Assembly (NCBI GenBank): GCA_954871525.1
Contig: OX940870.1
Coordinates: 9,455,501 to 9,519,500, forward strand
Direction of reading: 5' to 3'
DNA length: 64,000 nt
From: Parietaria judaica
Lineage: Eukaryota; Streptophyta; Magnoliopsida; Rosales; Urticaceae
The notes beneath the pieces were generated by a model, which saw nothing but the letters and a program-made list of their open reading frames with translations, did no database searches and was not told where the DNA came from. A program made the position numbers and the translations under genes. Below, in pieces: positions 11,925 to 22,651 of the stretch. Every line of letters starts with the position of its first letter. The first letter of the stretch is position 1.

Positions 11925-12756
11925 CAGTGGCGGAGTTAGGATTTTAGTTCAGGCGAAGCCTTACGTGAATTTTCAATATTATTTTTTAAATAAATTATTT
12001 AATTCTTTTTAGCAGTATTTTTACTTTAATTTTTTTTCAAGCACATAAATAACGAATATAGCATCGCTAGTAATATTGTAATATATGATAAAATAGGTGA
12101 ATCCCTATAAATAAATAAAAAATCACAATTAATATAGGTACTTATGTCGTAATTAAGCTTATATTAGATAAAAACAAGAAATATTTAAGATGAAAATAAA
12201 CAAATAAAATAGACCACTCCTAATACACTTGATCAAACATTTGGTACTTATATCGTTATTATCCAATTAAAAATATAAGATACTTGTGTCATTTTAATTA
12301 GGTACGTTATTCTTTTGTTCATTTAATTATTTTATTTAATAAGTAAAAATTCAAAAGTGATAATTGACAATAACAAAAATTTAAATTACTGTATATGTAA
12401 TAAAAATTTGAAAATATAAAGTATTTATGTAGATTTCAATATTTTATGTTGAAATACAGATGCAATTTAAGTGCAAATAAACAACCAATTACATTCATAA
12501 TACTTGAGGAACTTTGACCTAGTATCTTTTAAAAGAAAAAAAAACAAATTTGAAGCTAGTAAGAATCGAACCAAGGTCTATTGGGAGTACCAAGAGGCCT
12601 TCCACCGTTGAGCTGCATGCTTTTTCTGAATAGTTGGGGTAATATTCATATATTATATCATTTATACTCATAAATATCATATATATTATTTTTTTTTCCG
12701 GAAAAATTTCAGGCGCAGCCCGTACACTCACTCGGATGCACGTGGCTCCGCCACTG
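11925..12756. mobile_element. Non-autonomous hAT/Tip100-like element, 832 bp
   Basis: Begins CAGTGGCGGAG and ends CTCCGCCACTG (11-bp perfect inverted repeat), the terminus type of Tip100-like hAT elements. Perfect 8-bp target duplication TATGTAAT at 11917-11924 and 12757-12764. Subterminal TCAGGCGAAGCC / CAGGCGCAGCCC segments lie just inside. AT-rich, no transposase. A tRNA-like pol III promoter pair lies inside on the minus strand (separate entry). Confidence 0.92.
12563..12620 (-). other. tRNA-like segment inside the Tip100-like element
   Basis: On the minus strand AGCTCAACGGT (12604-12614) resembles box A and GGTTCGATTC (12563-12572) matches box B, about 32 nt apart, followed by a T-run (after about 12546). 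This is the layout of a tRNA-derived SINE head or a captured tRNA remnant. A full cloverleaf does not form by eye, so it is not called a tRNA gene. Confidence 0.5.
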
Positions 12757-12806
12757 TATGTAATGGCGTATATCTAAATTTACACATAAAACTGATTATG
12801 TCTACG

Positions 12807-12963
12807 TAGTGGCGTAGCCAGACTTTCATTTCAAACGACGCACAAAGTATATTTTGACCGATTATTTTTCAAATACGTAAATAAAATTATGAACAGTAGA
12901 TTTATCGAGTCAATAAAAGAGAGGCAATGCACTCACTGACAAAAATGTAGCTCTGTCTATCCA
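12807..12963. mobile_element. Degenerate hAT/Tip100-like fragment
   Basis: Starts AGTGGCGTAGCCAGAC and runs to a decayed end (GTAGCTCTGTC) that resembles the complement of GGCGGAGC-type termini; a GCACTCACTGAC subterminal segment parallels the 832-bp element. No clear target duplication. Confidence 0.4.
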
Positions 12964-14244
12964 TGTACGTCATTATTGGTAGAAAATATCATTGTAATTT
13001 TTCAAATTAAACGTGAATTTCTAGAAGTTTTCTATTTCAAGAATGAGAATGCGATAAAATATGCCACGACTTATATAAATATAACATTGTTAATTAATAC
13101 AAGTTACAAATTACTCGTAATTCTTGTAGATTGCGAAAGAACATTGCTATTATAAACTAAGATTATTAAATCTTCCCTCTGTATATGTTTAGGCGGAGCT
13201 AGATACACACCAGAGTATGCACGTGCTTACGCTCAAATATCAAAATAATAATAATTAATGAAGTGATATTATATTTTTGTTGCTTAAGTTGACAGATTTA
13301 TAATTGAGTATATAGAAATTTTCAAGACATGTATTTTGTTTTTACGCATGAGATAATATATACACATATTATTTATATAAATTATTTTTTTTTCTTATTG
13401 TTTGGTTCTATTATAGAAAACTTAGCTAGGATTTCGTTGTTCTGTTTTTTTCTTGATATATTGGAGAACATGATACATAACGTTTAAATCATTGAATGAG
13501 ATAAGAAAATTGATCGCACATTTGCTCGCTAAAATTATGGATTTTGACCCACTTATAAAGATATGAACAAATAAATAAAATACAAAAAAAAAATGCCGTT
13601 TAAATTTACATGATTATATAATGCTTTGGCTGAATTAAAAAGTCGGCTCCGCAAGAATGTTCTTAAAATCGACATATCGGAGATCACATATATATATATA
13701 TATTTCTGTAGTATATTCTATATGTTTTGTCTGCGTATATACAAAGCATATATATAAATATATATATTATATCAATCTAATTGACCAGTAATAAAGCTGG
13801 GAAAGGTAATGCAATTAGCAAAGCAAACAGCATGTTGCATGTAATGCACTACAAAAGAAACGCCAAATAATCTTTGTCCTGGTCTTTGGATCACAGCTAA
13901 ACCTTAACAAGACTTATAATATAATATATCCCTAATATATATTATTAAGAATAATTACAAGAGAAATCACTACAATAGATTAGGTGGACCCAGAAATCAA
14001 ACGCGTGAAGAGGACCCACTAATTAACTAAGAAATTCATAATTAGGGCCTAGACTTTAGAGTTTGGATGTAATTGTTAAAGATATTAATGAATATAATTA
14101 ATAATAATTATGTAACTGTAAAACCTCTCTCACAGTCTTGTGCCCTAGCCCCTACGACGAACGACCCGGTACTATACTTCACGTCAAAGGGACTCACATG
14201 CAAAACATTCATTCAATAAATACCAAAATGTCACCAATATAAAG

Positions 14245-14279
<35 letters not shown>

Positions 14280-14502
14280 CATGTGCATATGATAATTGAC
14301 ATGAGCAAAAGTAAACGTATTTAAACTATATTTAGTTACATATATGTGATCAAATTTTATTTTATTTTTTTATTGTTTTTTTATGTTGCGAGGTTCATTT
14401 TCGTACTTACATACACAAATTTAAATGTTTAATCGCTTGATTAGTCTTTAACATTAATTTGTATTATCTTATTCTATAGTTATATATTGTGTAGAAATTG
14501 TA

Positions 14503-14612
14503 AGAAATGCCCATTATGTGTCAAAAGTTTAAGAAAAATGCCCATGCGTGGGAGTAAAAAATACACACAGTGGACATTTTTCTTAAACCTTGAACAAAAA
14601 ATGGACATTTTT
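14503..14612. repeat. Small foldback repeat, copy A
   Basis: Inverted arms AAATGCCCATTATGTGTCAA / ...AAAATGGACATTT with inner AAGTTTAAGAAAAATG / CATTTTTCTTAAACCTT. Related copies lie near 47549-47660 and 62272-62360, so this is a dispersed family of about 90-110 bp. Confidence 0.7.
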
Positions 14613-15757
14613 TAAAATAACCCTATATTATTTTAAGTATAATATTTTATGACATCAAAGTATTTGTCCATTAGTTGCTTTCAAGTTATTCAATATCATG
14701 ATCAATTTGAAGAGCACATGCAATGTTTTATTTTATCTTATTTTCGTTATCCTAGCTTATCAGAAGTCTCAACAAATACAATGAATTATCCGTTAATAAT
14801 TATACTCAATATTATTAGTTATTAGGTATATATTTCTGCTTGTCTCATTAATTAATTATGTGTTTAGCTAATTTGCACATTTGTAGGCTTTGAAAAGCAC
14901 AAACCAAATAAATCCAAACAGTAGTGTCTCATCGAGCATGATTTCAGGGAAGGAAACTACGTTGATTTATCCTTTATATAATATATTTTTTTTCGTCTTT
15001 GGTCAAGGACAAGAAAAATAAATAGATGGTTTACAGGTTAAAAAACCCTGTTAATATAAAAAAGTCTTGACGCGGTTTCTTTACTGATGGAAGAAATTTA
15101 TATAAAATGGACCAGTAATATTCGAATGACAAGCGTGAAGTGATGCACAACATTTATATTTATGTACATCACTAAACCTATCTCTTTAAGAAATTTGCGC
15201 CGCAAATACTTATCCTTTATCAAGTACGCTGACATAGGGCTCAAATATCTGGCATGTTGAGTTATCATCCGTTAAGGAAAAAGATTTATCTGAATAATTA
15301 ATATATTTGGACTTTAACAGTGAAATGCACGTGTCTCTAGTGTAACAGGCGTTTTGTTTAAACGACGTAAATAGAATGATTAGACCGCGACACTATTTTT
15401 TTTTTTTTTTACTTTTATATACTATTACCGCTAAAGAATCGCACTATTAGGTCACAAAAGAAGTGATAAACTATTATTACTGCTACAAAGTTTGAATCAT
15501 CGTATACAGAGAAAATTAGTTATTGATCATTAGAAAAGAAAAGAAAAAATGTCGAATTTGATAGAATCACATTGTTCATTACTTGTCACTGCTTCGTACC
15601 ATATTTATACTAGAGAAAATAAAATTGGTGAACTTTTTTATTTTTATTTTTTGCTACATGCTTTCGAACCGTTTGAATAAGATTTAGAGAAGCCACAGTG
15701 ACTGTGATTTTATCCAAAGTTGGGCACAGCTAAGAAGAAGAAATGAGAAGCTTAAAA

Positions 15758-15759
<2 letters not shown>

Positions 15760-15801
<42 letters not shown>
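15760..15801. repeat. (TA)n microsatellite
   Basis: About 20 uninterrupted AT dinucleotides. Shorter TA tracts occur near 11889-11919, 13689-13701 and 14248-14268. Confidence 0.95.
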
Positions 15802-15803
<2 letters not shown>

Positions 15804-16667
15804 ATTGTATGTATGGGCCCATTGCAAGCATATGAAGGAAGAATGAATCAAGGCGTAGCACATGGTGTCCGGAGAGTTAGCCTCGTGAGGAGAATCGGAG
15901 GCTGAAACCATGTGCCCCTAAACAACTCTCCTTTTGCCATTGTCACTTTCCTATTATTGCCACCAATATTTGGAGGGAATATTTCAAAACGTACGTTAAT
16001 ATTTTCCTCTTTTTCATTTCTACAACATATATAGTTCTTTGCCTACAATTCACAAACCCGGTTTACTCCTGTATTGTTTTTTTGACAAGAATAAAATTGA
16101 GGATCAGATCCCTTGTCCGAAGTTCAATTTATTAACACGTGACAATAATAACCATAATGTATGTATGCAAATATATGTGGTAAAAGAGAATTTTTACTCA
16201 AAACTAGGGCTTGATCCTGTCTCAAACAATTCATAAATACTAGACCAGAATTAAGCTCAATTTTTAAACCTCGAAAATACTGGAACCCGAGCCGAAAAAA
16301 ACTCAAAAAATCTGGTACAAGATCCCATTTCCATTTTTAGCTAGCTCACGAAGTTTAGAGCTTGAAATCTCGAGAGCTAATTATTCTAACACTTATACGT
16401 ATCTAATGTTTTTTATATTTAATTAAAGGCATGACCGCGTGAGCCATGAGATGGGGTTTGTCACTGGACTTTCCAAGTAGATAATAACATTAGTGGGCTG
16501 GAATGTAAGCCCAAACATACTATAAACGACAAAGAGTTGATAGCCTCCAAAATTTTCACGACAACATATTCCAAAAACGACATGTAATATGTCAAACGAC
16601 AACTTAAGAAGTTCACGCGTGTCTTTCTCATACGACTCGTTCAGATTATTCCCCACGAACCCGCCTC

Positions 16668-16675
16668 TATAAATA
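16668..16675 (+). promoter_or_regulatory. TATA box of RPL39
   Basis: TATAAATA lies 95 bp before the start codon and about 25-30 bp before a likely transcription start near 16700. It is followed by AGCTAGGGCTTC, reminiscent of the AGGGTTT-type elements common at plant ribosomal-protein promoters. Confidence 0.7.
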
Positions 16676-16762
16676 GCTAGGGCTTCTGAACTTCGCCATT
16701 TTCGTCCTCGGCAATTCGCTTCGTCCTCTCGCGTGTGCGATTTCGGATTCGGAGCTACGAAG

Positions 16763-16768
16763 ATGGTG

Positions 16769-16806
<38 letters not shown>

Positions 16807-17142
16807 TATTTTTCTGTCAATGTTGTTTTGGATTGAAAGAGTTTCTTATTGAATTTTTTGCCGGGAAAATTTCGCAGCCGTCGCACAAGACCTTCATGAT
16901 CAAGAAGAAGCTCGGGAAGAAGATGAGGCAGAACAGGCCTGTCCCTCACTGGATCCGACTGCGCACTGATAACAAAATCAGGTTCGTTTTTGCCTCATTT
17001 CAGTTCTTCTGTGTATCCTATAGGCTAGGGTTTTGATTTTGGCCTCTCTCAGTGACGTTTTTGCTAGTCTTAATTGGATTTTGAATATTTCAGGTACAAT
17101 AATAAGCGCAGGCACTGGCGTCGCACCAAGCTCGGGTTCTGA
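16763..17142 (+). CDS. RPL39: 60S ribosomal protein eL39, 51 aa
   Basis: Three coding exons: 16763-16765 (the ATG alone), 16878-16981 and 17094-17142. Joined they give a 51-residue, strongly basic protein containing [19 protein letters not shown] and [15 protein letters not shown], ending in [11 protein letters not shown]: the full eukaryotic eL39, which lies at the peptide exit tunnel of the large ribosomal subunit. Length equals the family norm. Introns are GT-AG; intron 1 opens with a (TC)n run, intron 2 splits an AGG arginine codon. TATA box at 16668. The 3' side runs into AT-rich DNA and then the retrotransposon nest. Confidence 0.97.
16771..16801 (+). repeat. (TC)n microsatellite in RPL39 intron 1
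   Basis: About 15 TC units beginning five bases into the intron, so they directly follow the 5' splice site. Confidence 0.95.
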
Positions 17143-18235
17143 GGTCTTTTCCGGCACCATTGCTTCGTAGAGAATGAGGAAGATAACATCTAGAATTTAA
17201 TCAGAGTTTAGTACAGTTTTCGAACAAGATTATCATTAGTTTTTTCTGTTAATCGGCAATTAGGATGAATACGAGTTCAGTCTCACACTTTTGATGCGTT
17301 TAATTTAATCTACTGAAATGTGAACACAGTTTTTGCTTAGAATTTTAGAATCCGTGAATATGATTTCACTCTAACATGATTTTCTTGGATAAATGGTTCT
17401 CATTGCACCGTTGTTCGGTACTATTCTTGCATCGATTTGACTGATCAGAATCTGGAACACCGCGGCTCTCGTGTTTAATCTTGAAATCTGTCCAGCGTGA
17501 TGAGAAACATTGAAGCCATTACTCGAAAACCGTCGCTGTTTCTGGTTGTTAACTTTACCGCCGAGTTTTAGGACAACAATTTGAGATTATTTGTCCACCT
17601 CCGTTATGAGTGTGTCTCCGCCTCTGAAAGTATTGTCGAAATTGTTCATTGCCGGTGCGGTGAATTTTTCGATCAAGTTTTTGCAGACTACATTCTCGTT
17701 AAATATTCTTCACCTTACAAGTTTATATTTTTCACCTTGCAAGTTTAGGTACACGTTATAATGTAAAAAGAAATTAATTGAGTTTGAAAACAAAAAAGTT
17801 GAAAACAGAAACAGAAAACTGTTATGAGTTACCTACCAAACAACACATGGATCGTGATTTCTCGTTGTTCGGAAATGTATATATGACAAATTGCTGTAAT
17901 ATTAAAAAACCGATAATTTCTTGTGAGAAATATACATATATCGTATGTTATGATATAAAAGGAGTTTCGATATATAAATATATATGTAATGTTATGATAT
18001 AAAAGGAGTTTCGATATATAAATATATATATATAAACATAAAAAAACTCAATTTCCTTGCATCTTAAATTCTTAATGTTGATTATGATCAATCATTTTAG
18101 TTAAATTTTGGATGTATCGTTTTGTCTTGAATACGTGTGATTAAAAAAAAAATCCATTTATTTTTCTCTTTCTCACCCGTGTGAATAAAAGTATATACGG
18201 GATCTTGAAATCGAAATAGTAGTATTTTAACCGGC
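17143..18235. other. RPL39 3' flank and AT-rich intergenic DNA
   Basis: No further gene supported. Contains a local direct duplication: GTTATGATATAAAAGGAGTTTCGATATATAAATATATA-type sequence occurs at about 17947-17984 and again at 17991-18028. Confidence 0.6.
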
Positions 18236-18710
18236 TGTTATGGGTATTTTTGGAGTCCGAAAAAATTAAGGCCAAACCTAAACCCAAACTACGTGCCGAG
18301 AGGCCAAAACGCTAAAAGCCCAAAAAGTCAACAAGACTCGGCCTAACAAAAAAGTCAATGAAAAAGTCAAGTTTCTTCTACCACGAAAATTGGGCTTCCA
18401 AATACATTTAAAAATCTTTTTTTGTCACGCTTATCGAGCTCGCAATATCTTAATTGCTTAGGGACCCAACAAAGTAATTATTAAGTATTAATAGGTCTCT
18501 AGACCCTTCTGTAGATATAAACTCTTTTCTATAAGACGGTAACTCAGAACAACTCGAAACAACTCACAAAAAGGCTTTAAAGCGACACATTTTCCATTCT
18601 CTTAAATATCTGGACTTAAATACACGACTAATGTTGAGCGTCGGAGGTGGATACCTCCGTACCCCCCATTGAGTTCATGTTTTATTGTTTTCTCAGACGA
18701 AAACGGAAAC

Positions 18711-19902
18711 TGTTATGGGTGATTTTATCCAAATCAATTTTGGCCCAAAAAGCCCATCGGAGGCCCATATCTCAAAAACGAAAAGCCCAAAAAGTGTGAA
18801 AACAATTTTCGGAAGTAGAATAAAGGTCGAGCAACATAGTGCGTCCTCCGCGCGCCCTGACAGATCCCGGATCACCCTACCGCGCCCTAAACGGCTTCGA
18901 CGCGCCCTGATACACCATGTTAGGGCGTGTATGAGGCGTGTCAGCGCGCGGGAAGGACTAAAAAAGTTAATTTTATTTATCCCGAGGCCCCTGGCCCATC
19001 CTATAAATAGGAGCTTGATTTCATTCAAACGGTAACTCCGATTCAAACGCTCTATATAGCGATAAACACCGTTTTCTCTCTTCTATATATATTTTCCGGT
19101 AGGTTTACCCGACTAAGGTCGAAGTGGAGGTGTCAGCTAGAGCGGAAGCGCTTGTCGACGACCTACCCTACGGAGGCTCCCGTTCTCAGTGGTCGCCGAA
19201 CTATATCCTGAGTCCTAGGACTTTGCGGTAACGGGTCGGAGGACCCGGTTCCGGTCCGACGGTAAGCGGAGGGTCCGATTTGCCGGAGGAGCTAGCTAGA
19301 GCGGAAGCGGTGGAGAAATTCCCGGCCTACCGGAGGAATCGTTAACTCCCCAGAGGAAGGTCCGAGCGTCGTCCTACTCCCACAAGCTACAGCGGAAGCG
19401 CTAGAAGAATCCCTGGCCTACAGGAGGAATCACCGACTCCTATAGAGAAAGCGCCGAAGGAATCCACTTCTCCACTCCCACAATCAACTTCAGGCTCACT
19501 CAGGCCAGCCCAAGAACGGCTCAATCAACGTCTACCTTGAACTACGAGATGACCTGATCCCACTTGCCAACAAGTGGGTACGTAGGAAGCCCCACCACAG
19601 TCAACGAGGCGCGGCATCACATCATCATCACCCCCGGCTCTACCAGTCATAACCTGCTCCATCCACGATCGTCGACCTGCCCTACGGAGGTTTTTGTTCT
19701 CTGCGGTCGCCGAACTATATCCCGAGTCTTAAAACTTTGCAGTAATAGTGAGTCAACGATAAGTGGAGGGTCCGATCCGTCAGATCCTTCACGAATAGTG
19801 AGTCAAGCATCTAGCCCAGGAAAGTCAACAAACGGCGATGGGCCCGGCCCAATATCCAGCTTTGGGGCGCTACAGTGTTTGATCCATTTTTCGGCATCAA
19901 CA
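18711..19902 (+). repeat. 5' LTR of the gypsy-type element, 1192 bp
   Basis: Ends TTTTTCGGCATCAACA. TATA box at 19002-19009 followed by the likely transcription start. Downstream, an imperfect tandem array of about 110 bp carries AGCTAGAGCGGAAGCG three times (about 19136, 19294, 19387), each followed by a GGCCTACmGGAGGAATC-like block. A 21-bp segment near 18927 (an extra GGGCGTGT...CGTGTCAGC stretch) is absent from the right LTR. Confidence 0.88.
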
Positions 19903-21048
19903 TTTTGGCTGCTCCCGAAAAGTTCAAGCCTCGAGTCCCTACCAGCACATCTGGCGACCTTGGAATCGTCTTGGTCGCTCAACGACCTCGGCACCATCGC
20001 GGTCGCTCCACACAAAGTACAAGACGCGCACACCGTCAACGAGATCTTTGCTACGCCACTACAAAGACATTATCGGATCTCTTGCCGTACGAGCACCCCC
20101 ACCTCGGCTTGGTACCATCAAGCCGTTATGAACTTCATCTCGATCGCCTCGACGACCTCACCACTTACGACCGCGAGCCTCACTTGGTCACTTCGAAGTT
20201 CATCTTGGTCGCCTCAACGACTTCAACACATACAACCTTGAAGATGTCAATCAACCTCTTGAACGACACCACACGCGGCCCCACTTGCGACACTAACCAG
20301 AGCATCGGTGCACGAAGGCCAGCTCAAAATCAGCCGGGAATGAACAATCTCATAGATGTCGCAAACGACGGACGATTATTGCGACTGGAGAATAGTTTCT
20401 TTCGACTGGCGGGGTTGATCTCCAGGCACCTCGGAATCAACCACGTCATCAATGACATCCTTGGCGGAGACGGATCCTCAGATACGGAACCGACACAAAG
20501 AAATAGTCTCGAGGCACGGAGGCAACACGCCCCGGAAGATGCCCAGTCACAAGGGCCAACAGAGTCCCAATCAACCTCGAGGTCTTGCAGCCCTCGTCTC
20601 TCTATAAACACCATGGCACCCCAAAACAAGGTGGCGGCTGTCGCGCCACCTCTGACGGCAACCTCGTCGATCGTTCCATAATGGAAGAATGAACTCGAAG
20701 CACTCAAAAAAGACATACGAGAGCTCGCCGCCGCCAACGGCTCAAGTACAATCATGCGAAGCATGCTCGAAGGAACCATGTCCCCCCTCACCGACCATGT
20801 GTTGGCGGAAGCAATCGTGGGAGATCTCAGCTCCCTACCAAGCTTCGTCTATGACGGACACAACGATCCGACATAAAACTTGGTCCGATATCAAACCACG
20901 ATGCAGCTGAAGAAGTGCTCCGATTCCACAATGTGTCAAGCATTCTGCCTCACCCTCGCAGGCCCGGTCTTCGAATGGTATCAGCGACTCCTGAAGCGCT
21001 CTATCAGTTCCTTTGAAGAGCTAAAAGAGAGTTTCCTCTCTCGATTCT

Positions 21049-21711
21049 TGTAAAAGTCAGTTTCTCACAGTTTATGTTATACTCGATGTTAGAACATAAT
21101 TTTAAACATAAACAGAACACGAGATTTTTTGGTAACCCAGTTCGCAAAATCCCATGTTGGATAATCTACTTCTGGGGAGCCCTTGCTCAGATTGATCAAA
21201 CAAAGATTACAGAAGGATTGTTACAATATGAATATTCTATATTAAATAAACATAAAAGGCTCCCCCTTAATGTTGTAACGGGCTAAGCGAAGCCATCCTT
21301 CATCTTCCGAATGATCCGAGGTGCAAGCTCCACTTGCGGAACGTCACGCTGAACTCCTTTCAGCTACCAGCTCCTGTGGTTGACGTTCACCTTCACCAAA
21401 GGATTTTCTCAAGGTGTTTGAAGTTGTAGTTTGAGTGAAGTGCTTGACAATGATGAAGCCAAAGGATGATAAAGAGAGGACTTTACTCTTTCCTTGTTTC
21501 AGCACTTCAACGTTCAAATTGGAGGGGTAAAACTGTCCACCTTGCTGAATAAACTATTTGAGGGAAAAGGACAAGTCAAGTCCTATATGCCCAAAATGGT
21601 ATAACACTATTAAGAACTCATACCTAGGATAAGTCCATGTCCACAAATGCAAATAAGTAAAATACATATTGATCCACAAAAATAGACAATAAGAAAAAGT
21701 GTAATCCATCA
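21049..21711 (-). repeat. 3' LTR of the gag-only copia element, 663 bp
   Basis: Same length and almost the same sequence as 24653-25315; differences noticed: TGTAAAAG for TGTAAGAG near one end and AAGTAAAATAC for AAGTCAAATAC near the other. Confidence 0.95.
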
Positions 21712-22651
21712 AACTCCCCCTTTGGCTTTTTGTGGAACAATTTGTGGATAGAAGACTGAGGAGATCTGAGAAGAACTGTGCAGAAAATACTGAGCCATAT
21801 TAGATATGATGTTGTAATATACTATCTGACATGAACTTCCCAAAAGATTCTTGAAAGATTTTTCATGGGGCGCAACATGAGAAAACCATATGTTCTTCTT
21901 AAGTCTTGTTCTTGATCTTGATATTCTTCTTCTTGAAAATAATACTCTCCCCCTTTGTTTCACAACACAGCCAAAGGAGAGTCTATTCTTGAGCATATTC
22001 CTCAACATGAAAAGCATGAATAAATGTTAAATACGTCTGAGAGGAAAATAACACTGACTGACTTCATCAGAGCTGAGATGAGATGGCAGCGGAGCAAATA
22101 CGCTTCCTCAAAAGCTCAAAATGTAGTTAACAATGGATTATTCAACCAATGAAACGTTTGAAGCAGAAATTAGGGAGGCATGGGCATAGAACGAATGTTC
22201 TCATAGCATCCCCAAATCGAAGAAAAAGAAAAAAAAACGGCCAAACACGAATGTTCTCAGCAGGCCTGAAAAAGATAAGCACGTGAGTTGCACAAGCACA
22301 TTCGCCAAAAGAAAGAACACAATCAATATTTTGATTTCTCATATATTACTTAAACAACATATATGTAACTATCAATGTAAAAGCCAATATGAAATATTTT
22401 GAAGAGAAATACTAAACATTGTTATGTAGAAACTGAAGCCCACATATTCAATCAATATAGAAAAATGAGAGAATTTGAAATCTAAAAACATAGAAGAGAT
22501 TCATGGTTGCAAAAGACCAAATATAAGGCCACAATATAACCACCAATGCAAAACGATATCAGAGAAAATAATGCATTTTCAAATTAAAAACTTCAAAAAC
22601 CTGTTAAAATTGAAGGACCCTTTTTTTTTAATTTTTTATGAAAATTTGACT
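21712..22651 (-). other. Noncoding 3' internal region of the gag-only copia element
   Basis: About 0.94 kb between the gag stop and the 3' LTR. AT-rich; I find no protease, integrase, RT or RNase H motif in either strand. Confidence 0.7.

Larger units (their letters stand above)
7964..16667. other. Gene-poor region between ERF003 and RPL39
   Basis: About 8.7 kb without a supportable gene. It holds the ERF promoter at its left end (AT-rich tract 8180-8220, possible TATA), the transposon remnants listed separately, and long TA-rich stretches. I see no conserved coding signal in the longer open frames here; two lie inside a MITE or a TA repeat. Confidence 0.6.

Noticed and set aside
12563..12620. 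tRNA gene on the minus strand
   Set aside because: Box A and B are present but no acceptor stem or complete cloverleaf can be formed.
15684..15911. 75-codon frame with repeated Ile-Tyr
   Set aside because: Translation of the (TA)n microsatellite.
19564..20241. 225-codon frame over the 5' LTR end of the gypsy element
   Set aside because: Crosses the LTR/internal border and has no gag or pol resemblance; the gag frame starts later in another frame.
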